From positions 53,732,992 to 53,796,991 of the forward strand of contig OX031065.1 in the NCBI GenBank assembly GCA_943736015.1: a DNA stretch of 64,000 nucleotides, written 5' to 3'. How positions within the stretch are numbered: position 1 is the first letter of the stretch; every line of letters begins with the position of its first letter. The stretch is from Tridacna crocea. Lineage: Eukaryota > Mollusca > Bivalvia > Cardiida > Cardiidae. A model generated the notes under the pieces. It was not told the origin of the DNA, did no database searches, and saw nothing but the letters and a program-made list of their open reading frames with translations. The translations under genes were made by a program, and so were the position numbers. Positions 52,313 through 63,920 of this stretch are shown piece after piece.

Positions 52313-53690
52313 TAGACATTCTTCACAAAAGCAACCTTGATAATGTAACCGTTTGGGAGAAGATTCTAGACTGAACATTTCTGTTGGGTTTATTTGACGC
52401 CCGAGATACTTGTCAGTATAGGGGACAGCTCTAGGGCTCAATTTTGAATCTACCTCATATTTCTACAAACCAGAAGTTTTGTTTGGAACTAGTTTATAAG
52501 ATAACGTTTTAATATTAAGCGGTATCTGTCGACATTGTCCGTAAATGAAAAAATATTTTTGTTGGTAAGTGTGCGATTAGTTATCATTGTGATATCATAT
52601 ACTCTCTAATTTGCTTTATTAATATCTGTTACCTCAGATATATGTTACCAAATGATGCATTGTTATTCTAGTGAAATCTTACCTTAATTTCAAATTCAAA
52701 TATTGGCGTTATAAATTGTCATGAAATAAAAGGAGACTACATACCGCCTGTTTTGACAAATAATATGTCTTACTGAATTATTTTCTGTCGGGTGGCATGC
52801 CGTTTTTAGAATAATTAAAATTAACAATTTTACCATACGAACTTATTCAAAGTCGTTACAGCGACATGAAAAATCATCGCTTGTCAAACCGATCGTCTCT
52901 ACAGACGTTACCGTGTTTATTCGTCCTCGGTTTTACGCTTGCTCTTTGCTGGCATTTTTTGTAAGGTGCACAGGCATATAAGGACCACAGGCATGAGGAG
53001 GAGGTTCCATGTCCCGCCTACTGCTTTTACCATTCAGGTACTGTAGTCGCAGTCATTTAGCACTACCGGAAAAAGCCAAAGCGAGGCTTTGGGCGGAGCC
53101 TGTCTCTTGTAGGCCTATCTTCAAATGGAACGACGTGAAGCAGTCAGAAATAAGCCCTTTCCCTTCAATAAGGGAGGCAACTCTGACATTACTAATAACA
53201 AAATTTTGTACGAGTTGTCTCCCATTGACCATTGGTAGTTCATCATTCTATCGCAATGGCCTTAAATTGTGAAAGAAAATCAGTTTAGAAAAAAAAAAAA
53301 TCCAAGCACAAGCGCAGGTAAAATGGGATAAATAAGCGAAGGAAGGGAGCAAGAAAGTAAGTAAAGCAATGGACAAAAAATACATGATAATTTTTTAACA
53401 AATTTCAGTTGAAACGACATGAAGGAACCGGAAATAAACAAACACAAGGAGACGAGATAGTTTTCCTCGATTTCTTGTGATTTGACGGGTGCTTCTTGTT
53501 GTTAGTCGTACATTTCATAATCTAACACAAAAAATCGTGAGTATCTTCATATATAAACCGTAAAACAATCCACAAAATACTTGAATCATTGATGAGTTTT
53601 AGTTTCACAGTGTCCGGGTTGTACATATATTCGGATAAAAGTTTGGCTTTGGAGAAGAAGCGTAAAAGTTCTGTTCTTAAAACACTTCAT

Positions 53691-53917
53691 TTAACCCTTC
53701 CCAAACAACCCCTGGTTTTTACGGGTCAGGAAGAGAAGCCTTTTGAAAACATTATGGGAAAAGGAGAAAATGCTGGTAACCAGCATTTTCTCCTTTTCCC
53801 ACAATGTTTTCTACCCTATCATACAGAAAAATCATCTTTTTAGCAATTATTATTTGTCATCTGCAAGATGCTTTGAATTTGGTCTGGTCCAAAATTTGCC
53901 GTTTGGGAAAGGGTTAA
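53691..53917. mobile_element. family A MITE
   Basis: TTAA both ends; CCCTTCCCAAACAACCCC left end; palindrome perfect. Confidence 0.85.
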
Positions 53918-53968
53918 GTTTTGAAAAATAAGTAACACAAAAAATGGAGGAAAAGTTTGGTAAACATT

Positions 53969-54200
53969 TTAACTATTTAGAAGATGACAAACTTTAGGCC
54001 TGCATCAAATTGAGAGCAATTTAGCAGACGACAAATCTAAAAGTTGGTCAAAAGATGACTTCTGTCCTTGATAGGATAGGAAAAATGAAATGATAGGAAA
54101 AACCAGAAAATGCTGGATAATAGTATTTCATCCTATTTCTATAGTGGTTTCAAAAGAATATAGAGTTCTCAAGGATATATTTTGAAGCTGGGGACTGTGT
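53969..54200. mobile_element. family A MITE, decayed
   Basis: ACTATTTAGAAGATGACAAA to GGGGACTGTGTACC; palindrome degraded. Confidence 0.55.
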
Positions 54201-54744
54201 ACCTTCAGTCCGACTCTGAAGGCTTGCTCCGATGCTATTGTTGTTATTTAGTCTCTGCTGTGGAGACCAAATAACAAAAATAGCATTGGAGGAGCAAGCA
54301 TGCAACCACTAGGCTTTCTATATATACCTGTAGACGGAAGGATTTCCCAGGTGTCATTTTGTAATTGGGTTTCAGAGAGAGAAATATTTAAAGAAATGGC
54401 ATCGAAGCTCCCCTTTGGATCGAATGTAGGCTTTGTACATAGATCCTTTTCTTTTTGACCAACAAATCTAAAGTCAGTTCTATAACATGATATCAAACCA
54501 TACTGTCAGACTGAAGAAAATATTTTGTATGTTTTGTTTTGGCCACAGGGTTCTGAAGCATTGTCAGCCCATGGATACATGTAGACGATTTCTGTATGTG
54601 TAAAATACAATGTAGTTGGAATGATGAAATCTGTCACAAAAAGGGTAGAAAAACCTTGTTGGAAAAGGAGAAAATGCCATTTATTATGGTGGTGTGAAAA
54701 CAATGAATGACTTCAAAAACGATGACTTGTTGCGTACAAGATAC

Positions 54745-54968
54745 TTAACCCATTACCACACAGTCCCTACTTTTGACGAGAAAGAAGCCTTTAGAAAACA
54801 TTGTGGGAAAAGGAGAAAATGCTGATAATCATTACCAGCATTTTCTCCTTTTCCCACCATGTTTTCTACCCCTCACAAAACAAATTTCAAATTTATGTCA
54901 CTTTTATCTTGTCGTCTTCAAATGCTTTCGATTTGGACAAGCATAATACATTGTCGTATAGTAATAAA
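54745..54968. mobile_element. family A MITE
   Basis: Left TTAA intact; palindrome tip expanded to GCTGATAATCATTACCAGC. Confidence 0.8.
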
Positions 54969-55352
54969 TAGAAACATTGAAATTCTTTTATGGGTCAAAA
55001 TGAAGTAAGATAATGAAAAGTAACCTGGCAAGCAATTACCTTTTATCATCACCATTGTTTTGTTTTGTTGAAAAGCAGTATATCTATTGGGTTATTGGGT
55101 GATGCTCAGTGCTCGTAAATAATGGTTTCATAAATGTTCAAGAAAATATGGCGGCAAGGACCTGCCAATAAGCGTGTGAATATTTTTTACAAATCGCAAA
55201 TTAAAATCTATTTGTTCTATCTGAGTATGTACAAAGAAGTAGGTCAAATGCCAGTGCATTCAGCTACCTTCCAAAAAAAACCTCTACCTCATGGGTGTTT
55301 TTTTTACTGATACAGTGTGTGAAAGGTTTGAAAATTTCTTTTTTCATTTCAG

Positions 55353-55528
55353 ATTTTCAGTACAGAATTGCTTGGGGAGTTAATGGTTGTCCTGTAATTT
55401 TTGCAGCACTTAAACTTCACGAACGTTCAATAAGAAACATGTGGAATTCTGAAGAAACAGAATTCAGATGTCTACCATATTACAGAGCCATTGAGAAGTC
55501 ATTTATAAAGAAACAGAACCAGTTAGTG
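55353..55528 (+). CDS. candidate exon of an unrecognised protein
   Basis: A good acceptor (ttttttcatttcag) is followed by an open frame in phase 1 reading DFQYRIAWGVNGCPVIFAAL, KLHERSIRNMWNSEE and FRCLPYYRAIEKSF, up to a plausible donor gtatgt at 55529; without splicing it ends at TGA 55565-55567. Composition (Trp, Cys, Tyr, charged residues) looks like real coding DNA, unlike the AT-rich surroundings, and it lies outside every repeat family seen here. I do not recognise the family and found no companion exon nearby, so the rest of the gene may be outside the window or hidden in long introns. Confidence 0.45.
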
Positions 55529-55603
55529 GTATGTCCCTCTCATAAGAAGATAACTACCATGTGTTGAAACTCAGTATTTTGATTCTGTAACAAAAGAACA
55601 AAA

Positions 55604-55837
55604 TGCCTAACCCTTTACCAACAATCCCTGGTTTGTACGACCCTGAGATAGAAGCCTTTTGAACACATTATGGGAAAAGGAGAAAAGGCTGGTTACCAGC
55701 ATTTTCTCCTTTTCCCACTATGTTTTCTACCCTGCTGGAAACATATTTTAATTTTTCAATTAGGTTTTTTTTTTTGTTGTCTGCAAGTGCTTTCAGTTTG
55801 GACCAGTCTAAAATTTTGTCGTTTGGAATAGGGTTAA
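55604..55837. mobile_element. family A MITE
   Basis: Right TTAA intact, left mutated to CTAA; it follows the unassigned exon by about 75 bp. Confidence 0.82.
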
Positions 55838-55870
55838 CTCATGATAACTGAGACTACAAAATTGTCCAGG

Positions 55871-56096
55871 TTAACCCTTTAACACAAAATGCTGACTTTT
55901 GATCCTCCTGGAAAAGAAGCCTTTGGAAAACATGGGAAAAGGAGAAAATACTGGTAACCACATATTTTCTCCTTTTCCCACAATGTTTTCTACCCTATCA
56001 AAGAAAATTTGCACAATTGTAGCCACTTTGAAATTATCATCTGCCAATGCTTTCAATTTGGACAAAGGTTAAATTTTTTTTGTCTGGTAAAGGGTC
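55871..56096. mobile_element. family A MITE
   Basis: Left TTAA intact, right end GGTAAAGGGTCAA; separated from the previous copy by about 35 bp. Confidence 0.8.
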
Positions 56097-56279
56097 AAAA
56101 GGTTTTGCATTCTGTAAATTACATAAAGCTTAAGTTATGAGATTCATGATTTTAAAAAGCAGAAAACACTGATGGAAAAGGAGGAAACGCTGGTATCTAA
56201 GGTTTTTCTCCTTTTCATCGTTCAATATTTTCAAATCTCAAAACATGAAGCTAAATTCAAACTGTCCTCTTCAACTGCT

Positions 56280-56504
56280 TTAACCCTATACCAAGCCATC
56301 CAGACTTTTAACAATTCTGATAAAGAAGGCTTCTGAAAACGTGGGAAAAGAAGAAAATGCTGGTAACCAGCATGTTCTCTTTTCCCACAGTGTTTCCTAC
56401 CCTGCTGAAAACAAATTTCAATTTTTGAGTTTTGTTTATTTTGTTATCTGCAAATACTTTCAGTTTGGACAAGTCTAGAATTTTGTCCTTTGGTGAAGAA
56501 TTAA
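56280..56504. mobile_element. family A MITE
   Basis: TTAA both ends; arms slightly uneven. Confidence 0.82.
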
Positions 56505-56525
56505 TTTATGGATGACTGACATGGA

Positions 56526-56754
56526 TTAATTCTTTACCACACAGTGCCGACTTTTGATGACCCTGAGAAAGAAAACCTTTAAAAACCTTGTGGGAAAAGG
56601 AGAAAATGCCAGTAACCAGCATTTTCTCCTTTTCCCACAATGTTTTCTACCCTTTCCAAATGAAATTTCAGTATTTGAGTCATGCTTATTATGTCATCTG
56701 CAAATGCTTTCAAGTTGGACTAGTCCAAAATTTTGTCATCTGGTAAAGAGTTAA
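56526..56754. mobile_element. family A MITE
   Basis: TTAA both ends; only 21 bp after the previous copy. Confidence 0.85.
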
Positions 56755-56883
56755 GATATATTGCAAATTAACAATTTGTGGCTAAAGGAATATTTGAGTT
56801 GGGAAAAGGCAAATAATGACTGAAAGGAAAACAGGAAAAGTATAAGAGTAGGTATTCACTGAGGTTAATACCGCTAGTCTCTT

Positions 56884-57227
56884 TTAGCTCTTTACAATGA
56901 AAAAAAAATAAAGGATGGTCAAAACTGAAAGCATTTGCAGAAGACAAATCACATGGTGCACAGAGTAGAAAAGTTTTCTATGAAAGGATAGAAAACATTG
57001 TGGGAAAATGAGAGAATGCTTCCTTTTAGACCAGTACATATTGAAATCATTTGCAGACAACAAATTTAATGTCAACAAAATTTTGAGATATGTCTTGGAA
57101 TGGATAGAAAAGATTGTGAGAAAAGCAGAAAATGCTAATTACCAGCGTTTCTCTCCCTTTTCCTCGTTATTTTCTAAAGCCTTCATCCTCAGGGTTAATA
57201 TAACAGGGGATTATGTGGTAAAAATTG
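56884..57227. mobile_element. composite of two family A copies
   Basis: A left half (56884-57018) runs into a second near-complete decayed copy (57028-57227). Confidence 0.6.
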
Positions 57228-57339
57228 AATACCTGCTGGTACAATTGATTGTTTTGATTGTATGGTGTTTAGAGCCACTTTCAGTATTATTTCAGTTATG
57301 TCACAATGGCTAGTTCACCTATCCATGCTTTTTTGGAGT

Positions 57340-57622
57340 CTCTTTTATCAGTACTCCACATAGTTTTCTTTTCCAAACCACTGGCTGCTTTCCCACATAA
57401 CCATTGTCAAGACGATAGCCAGTGTTGGGAGCATAATGAGGGTAAACTGAAATGGCAGTACAATAAATCACCTGACCATTTTAGTTCGACTGAATAATGA
57501 TTCCTGTGGCAATGACTATCAGCAATCCCCTAAAAGAAATTGGTCGAGCCAGGGATCAAGCCCACGACCTTTTGTTCCCAAGTCCTGTGTGCTACCAAGT
57601 GAGCTACCAGGGCTTGGCTTCC
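57340..57622 (-). mobile_element. tRNA-derived SINE
   Basis: Minus-strand A box TAGCTCACTTGG (57606-57595), B box GGCTTGATCCC (57562-57552), body with AAGCAGCCAGTGGTTTGG. Most complete copy of this SINE here. Confidence 0.75.
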
Positions 57623-57845
57623 CTTAGGTATAAAGCTTTTAAAAAGGTTACGGAAAAAGAGGAAAATGTAGATGACCTACATATTGTTTTTCCCCAAGTT
57701 TTTTTTTTAACACCTCAAAACAGTAACCATCCCTTGACCTATATTTGTCAGTTGCAAATGCTTTCAGTATATTTTGTTTGTAAAAGTATTAGCTTCAGGT
57801 ACAGGAAATAGTGAGAAGTGAGAATGTAAACACTGATTTAAATTT

Positions 57846-58074
57846 TTAAATCTTTACCAAACTATATAATTTTAGACTTGTCCAAAACGAAAGCTTTTGC
57901 AGACAAGAAAATAAATGTAATACAAAAATTGAAACTTGTTTTCAGCAGGGTAGCAAACATTGTGGGAAAAGGAGAAAATACTGGTTATCAGCATTTTCTC
58001 CTTTTCCCATAACGTTTTAAAACTGCTTCTTTCACAGGGTTGTTAAAAGTTGGGATTTTGTGGTAAAGGTTTAA
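57846..58074. mobile_element. family A MITE
   Basis: TCTTTACCAAACTATATAAT start, GTGGTAAAGGTTTAAA end. Confidence 0.8.
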
Positions 58075-58119
58075 ACAGGAATATGAATTTACTGACTTCA
58101 CTTTGTTAAATGCTAATTC

Positions 58120-58347
58120 TTAACCCTTTACTGTACAATCCCTGGTTTTTATGACCCTGAGGGAGGAACCTTTTGAAAACATTGTGGGAGAAGGAGAAAA
58201 TGCTGATAACCAGCATTTTCTCCTTTTCCCACGATGTTTTCTACCCTGCTGGAAGCACATTTCAAATTTCTAGTTACAGTTATATTGTCGTCTGCAAGTG
58301 CTTTCAATTTTGACCAGTCTAAATATTTTGTCATTGGTACAGAGTTC
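58120..58347. mobile_element. family A MITE
   Basis: Left TTAA intact; right end GTCATTGGTACAGAGTTCA. Confidence 0.82.
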
Positions 58348-58611
58348 AGAAATACACTCAGTATATTTTTGTTAAATACATGCATATATATTTATGCACA
58401 GAACTGCATTGTGAAATAAATAAGGTTTATTTGATGAATTTCTATTTTTTTATCTTGTCATTCCTTTTACCCCATTTCACACAATCCTGAGTTTTAACAA
58501 TCCCAAATACAGAAGGCTTTTGAAGACACTGTAGGCTTTCTAAAACATTGTAGGAAAAGAAAAAAAATGTTGGTAACTAGACGGGATGTCATTGAAGAAA
58601 AAGAAGGCTTT

Positions 58612-58838
58612 TTAACCTTTTACAACTCAATAATGTCTTTTAACACCCTTGAGGAAGAAGCCTTTTGAAAGCACTGTGGGAAAAGGAGAAAATATTGGTA
58701 ACCAGCATTTCCTCTTTTTCCCACAGTGTTTTCTACCTATCAGGATCAAATTTCATTATTTAAGTCGCATTTAAATTGTTGTCTGCAAATACTTTCAAGT
58801 TGGACAAGGTCAAAACTTTGTCGTCTGGTAAAGAGTCA
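58612..58838. mobile_element. family A MITE
   Basis: TTAACCTTTTACAACTCAAT start; TGGTAAAGAGTCAAAA end. Confidence 0.78.
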
Positions 58839-58845
58839 AAATATT

Positions 58846-59030
58846 GGAGATTTTTGGAAACATTGTGGGAAAAGAAGAAAATGCTGGTGACCAGAAGAGA
58901 AGTCTTTCAGAGAAAGAGATGGCTTTTGAAAACATTGTTGGAAAAGAAGAAAATGCTTGTGACCAGAAAAGGAAAAGTCTTCTGAGAAAAAGATGGCTTT
59001 TGAAAACATTGTGGGAAAAGACGAAAATGC
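58846..59030 (+). repeat. tandem triplication of one MITE arm
   Basis: Three ~67 bp units of GAAAACATTGTGGGAAAAGA, AGAAAATGCTGGTGACCAGA, each followed by AGAAAGAGATGGCTTTTG-like spacer; no opposing arm, so no hairpin. Confidence 0.75.
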
Positions 59031-59290
59031 TCTGTAGCTCAGCTGGTAACAATATTTGAGCGAGCATGTGGCTGGTACAAAATTCCAGCTTGCCAATTTC
59101 TGTCAGAATTTATAATAGTCATTGCAACAGGATACATTCCTATCTTGCTTCTGAATAATCTGTGTATGATGCCCTGGATGGTTATGTGGGAAAGCAGCCA
59201 ATGACTTAGGAACACCATAGTGAGAAGTGCTGGAAAAGAAATGCTGGGAGAAAATGTATAGGTGAAGTGGTTGCACATGTGGTATCATTG
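59031..59290 (+). mobile_element. tRNA-derived SINE
   Basis: A box TAGCTCAGCTGG (59035-59046), decayed B box, then the body GTCATTGCAACAGGATACAT. It starts exactly at the end of the triplicated MITE arm. Confidence 0.7.
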
Positions 59291-62090
59291 AAAATATTTG
59301 AATAGTATCAACTCTTAGGCTGTTAAGTGCAACTCAAGGACCTTTTACAGACAGTGTTGATCAAGATCAGATTGCACAGAACATGTTGTCTGATCTTTGA
59401 TCTACAATGTCCAATAAGAGTATGTCTAATCCTGAAAATAAAATACCTTTGAAATAGCCAAATTTTGGTTTTTACTATCTAATTGAATTTTTCATCTCAG
59501 TTACTTAGATCTAGTAGGATAAGGGTTGAATTTTAAACGAACAAATCTACCAGACTATGAAAGTTCTGTACTATTTAGTATTAATAACATTTACAGATAG
59601 TGTTTGATCAAAAGTTTCTCAAAAGAAGGACTTTGAGAAGGATATGAAATTAATGTGGCAAAAGGAAAATAGCATGTAACCAGCAGTTTTCCTCAAGATT
59701 CTCATTATGTTTTCCAAAAGCCTAAACAGTGTCCCTAAATATCAGGACTGTCTTGTAAAGGGTTAAATTGCATGACAATTATTTGATTATAATGTATAAG
59801 AAAGAGTCATATACAAGCATACTGTTTGACAAAATTTTTCATTGATTTAAATAAGCCACTGTGTAGTCTACATAATTATGTGCAAATATGATTTTCCTTG
59901 ATTCATATATGACAAAAAAATAGACAAATAACCATTTTGCTCAATAAGATACAGTTTAATTACGATATCGAATTGTATCTTTTATCAATCAACCCAATAA
60001 ATGATGTCCATAGACTCGTACTGCAAAACTATCGCAGCTGGGATTTTTTAAAAAAAAAATATGGTCCAGGGGAGAAAACTCGTACTGCCTAAGAGTAAGA
60101 GTAAAACAAGAGTAGCCTCCCTTATAATGATCCGTCCTTCATCATTTCTCCTAGACGCTTGACGGATCAAAGTACTAAACACAACACTAGGGAAAAGGTG
60201 ACATGCATATAACGTTTTTAATCTGTTTTTGATGAAGATTTCAATTAATTTTAACAAAAGAGTGTCATTGATATTGATTTTAATACAAAACACTAAAATC
60301 TAAGTTTTAAATAAAATTATTTCCTGCTTTTTCGACTTGAAATTCGAATGGGATCACCGAGAAAGGTTTTAATCTTTGATAATCGCCATTTACAAAGGTA
60401 TGAGGTTTGCGGACGGCATAGTTTAAAATGACGCTTCACAGAATGTACGATCTGATTCCGAGTCTACACAGTTTACTTGTTTCGTAAACCTTTCTGTGCA
60501 AAATAAAGAATTCAAATTCCAGCGGACGGCTCTAAATACATGTACATTCTATTGAAACTTACAAAGATTTTGTTTGTATAGGCTTGACTACACCAGCGGA
60601 TGACATAGATCAAAGATCAGACTGCACGGTCTGTGCACTCTGATCTTGATCTATGACGTCCACGAAAGTCTCTGCTTTCGCCTATGGCGCCGAAAGGGTT
60701 AAGCTTATTTGGATAGAGTTAAAATCTTTATCAGATATAGTTCCGGTAACCTGTTTGCTCAAATCGAAGACAGAGGTTCGATGTCTAAGGCCTGCACGAA
60801 AAAACTGAAACCTCTAAGCGCCATATACTATAATATTTGCCTTTGAGGTCCGTGTGGATCATTATCAGACTGCACAGAACGCGCAGTCTGATCTTTAGTC
60901 TACATCGTTCACTTTCCTCAGACTTTCTGGACAATTTCACGCGACTTTAAAACCTTAATTTATATTTATTTGTTTGGATAGCCTTTTTTAGACTGAAGTT
61001 ATCTCTTGTTTATTTGGCGCTCTATGGGTTTGTAACGGGGGCGGTTTGATATCCATTGGGATTAATTTCACTGACTAAACATTATCTTCCTACCGTGATA
61101 AGCCAACCTATGTTTTGAATTTGAGCTATAAAATGATCTTCCATATTAAGTGATATATGTCGATATCGTCATTGAATGAAAGCATAGTTTTGTTTGTAAG
61201 TTTGCGTTAAGTAATCATAGTGGTTATCATTAACTCAGAATTAATTTCATTTACTGAACATCTATTACCTCAATGATATCTGTTACCAAATGTTGCATTT
61301 TTACTGTAGCGTGATCTTACATTGAATCCCAAACTCAGATATTGGCGCTTATAATTAACATGAAATAAACGGGAGACTACCTGCCGCCTGTTAAGAAAAA
61401 TAATAAGTTTGACCTTTTTTTTCTTTTTTGTGGCATGTCGTTTTTAGAACCGTTAAAATTAACAATTTGACCTTATGAACTGATTGAAATTCGATCGTTA
61501 CACCTAGATGAAAAATTACCGTTAGTTAAACGGATCGACTCTACAGACGTAACCATGTTTATTCGTCCTCGGTTTTATGCTTGCTATTGGCTTGCATTTT
61601 TTGTAAGGTGCACAGGCATATAAGGACCAGAGACAGGAAGAGGCGGTTCCATGTCCCGCCTTCTGCACATACTATGCGCATACTTTAGCCGCAGTAATTA
61701 AGCACCTCCGAAAGTAGCCAAACGATGTTTTGGGCGGAGTCTTTGTTGAAGGCGTACCATTCAATGGTATGCACGTACTCACGACGTGAAGCAGTTTGAA
61801 ATAAGCCCTTTCCTCTCCAATAAAGGAGGCAACTGTAGCATTACTAATTACAAAATTTTGTACGAGTTGTTTCCCTTCAACCTTTAGTCGTTCATCATTC
61901 TCTTGCAAGACCCTTGTATTTCGAATGAATATCAGCCCGGAACAAAAAGCTAAGCAAAATTGCAGATAAAATTGACGAAAATAAGCGATAGTAGCAACAA
62001 ATTAAACAAATTTGGGAGAAAAAGCAACTTAAATTGGTGTTACAAACAAAAATTGATGCGAAAGGAACAAACCGGAAATAGCAAATAATT
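59101..62090 (+). repeat. segmental duplication, copy 2
   Basis: Partner of 50478-53440. Carries an extra GATC palindrome block at about 60600-60705 (GATCAAAGATCAGACTGCAC) that copy 1 lacks, and lacks the TTAA element of copy 1. Confidence 0.82.
59307..59530. mobile_element. family B MITE
   Basis: Same insertion as 50923-51136 in the duplicate; TTAA ends mutated (ATCAAC, GTTGAA). Confidence 0.7.
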
Positions 62091-62099
62091 AAGCTTGGT

Positions 62100-63230
62100 A
62101 GAAATTTTCATTGATTATATCTCAATTCATTACGTTATACCAATTAGTTCAATTGTATTTATTTACAAATCAGTGTATAAAGGGGGGCGGTGTTGTTACT
62201 TAAGTTTCATTTCAACATACATTTTAATTTGAAGGTAGAGTAAACATAAGGTGTTATTTATGTTTCGATTACTTTGACTGAAATGAATCTACCATCTCTA
62301 TTTGGACTATACGAATCTTTAAATTGATAAATTATACTGTATTTTTCACCTGACGTAGCTTTTGAATATAGGTACCTGTTTTCATCATTTTGCCCAAGAG
62401 CAATGAATTAATAGTGTGGGGGCGCTGTTCAAATAAGTGAATGTTTCAAGAAATCTTGTTTTAAATGAAGAGATATTTAGCCAATAACCAGGAGGAAAGT
62501 CTGGTATTTCTGAGTACCTTGAACTTATCCCTTTTGCATGTAGCCCTTATAAAGTTATCTACAATGTCAGCGTTTTATCACCTGTTCCATTATCCTTCTG
62601 TGTGTATATTGTCTGCTTAACTCTGTGTTCTATATTGTCTGCTTTTTATTCCCACCCCTTGGGTTGTTCGGATTGATAATGCACCAGTATATCTAAAGAG
62701 TTAAGTGTTTTTATTTTACTTTTTCACAGGATTGTTTACATTTCTTAGTCCAAACTCTTGGTTTTTGGCTTTTCCTGTAATTTGGAGTGAATTTTCTATA
62801 AAACTTGAAAATACCAAGTTTTTGTTGACAATACCAAGTGTTTTGTTGTAGGTCTAGGAACATGCACTATGAATTCCATCTTCCTTTTACAGGGATAAAT
62901 GAAATCCTTATTTACCCGAAAATCAAAATATTCAACTTCATCTTGAAGTAAAAAACACTTTTCTTTCCTAACTGAATTTAATATTTATTAGGGCTTGTCT
63001 TTTCAACACTGACTCATCATTATCATTTTGACTTGTAATACTAGTGATATAATATTCTACACAAAGCACAGAATCCAATATTTTCAGCACCATGATCATT
63101 AACTTTGTTGGAATATTGCAGGTGAAAGTCCATATGTGTACATGTACGTGGATTTTATGTGTATGTATGGGTGTGTGTGTGAGAGAGTTTGTAAAACCTA
63201 CCAAACGGGCAACTTTTTAAGAATACACAT
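62100..63230. other. no gene recognised
   Basis: AT-rich DNA, a short (TG)n near 63165-63182, no repeat family of the window recognised. Confidence 0.45.
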
Positions 63231-63920
63231 CAACCAACCGGGGACCACCTACCAAACGGGGACGTCCACGTTTGGTTTTTAGTATAAATTCGTATTCCAG
63301 ACCCTCTCATTATCAACATGTATAAAATTTAATTAGTAATCTGACACGTTCCCCGACATTGGACTGTTAGAAGCACACACACATTATACACAAATTTAAG
63401 GAATGGAGAAAATCTTATTTTTTTACAATGTGATTAGGTTTTTTTTCATACCTCCATGAAAAAAAATAAAATTCTCTTCATTCCTTACAATCTAATATTG
63501 CAGACAACATTTTCCCCACAGAAATAATTCAAACTCCATTCATTTTCTTTAGTTTCAAATCTAATGTTGCAGTTTTTAAAGTTCCTTCCACTCATATTTG
63601 TATGGCGCAGGAATATAACAAGGAAGCAGTTTTCAGATCCCCAATACTAAAAATTAACCAATAGAATGAAAGTAAAGGAGCAAAGCAGTGGGTAGGACCC
63701 GCAAAAGTAACCTTCTACAAAAGTAGTTCCAAGGTGATTTTTTTTTTTCATGGAGCTATGAAAAAAAAAAATCCAGCCAATCAGAACTCACCAATGTTCA
63801 TGAAAACAACTGATATTAAATTATTCTGATATGATGATATGTGTGTATCTGTTGGAATGCAGGTCCCCGTTTGTGCTGTAAAAATCCATACACTTTTTCA
63901 ATGCAGGTCCCCGTTTGTGC
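63225..63920. mobile_element. possible inverted-repeat element
   Basis: CCGGGGACC and CAAACGGGGACG (63237-63268) oppose GCAGGTCCCCGTTTGTGC at 63861-63878 and 63903-63920. Two TTTCAT..ATGAAA hairpins (63440-63470, 63740-63770) lie inside. Weakly supported. Confidence 0.4.

Larger units (their letters stand above)
50478..53440 (+). repeat. segmental duplication, copy 1
   Basis: Collinear with 59101-62090 over about 3 kb: SINE body, family B repeat, AAAAGAAGGACTTTG, ACTGCCTAAGAGTAAGAG, GACGCTTGACGGATCAAAGT, GGTGCACAGGCATATAAGGA. Contains a family A-type element absent from the partner. Confidence 0.82.

Noticed and set aside
52983-53040. First exon starting MSRLLLLPF with donor gtactg, driven by CATATAAGG
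   Set aside because: The duplicate at 61.65 kb does not keep the frame or donor, and the phase does not fit the exon at 55353.
2667-58838. CRISPR-like regularly spaced palindromic repeats
   Set aside because: The palindromes lie in ~225 bp TTAA-flanked elements with irregular spacing in a eukaryotic genome.
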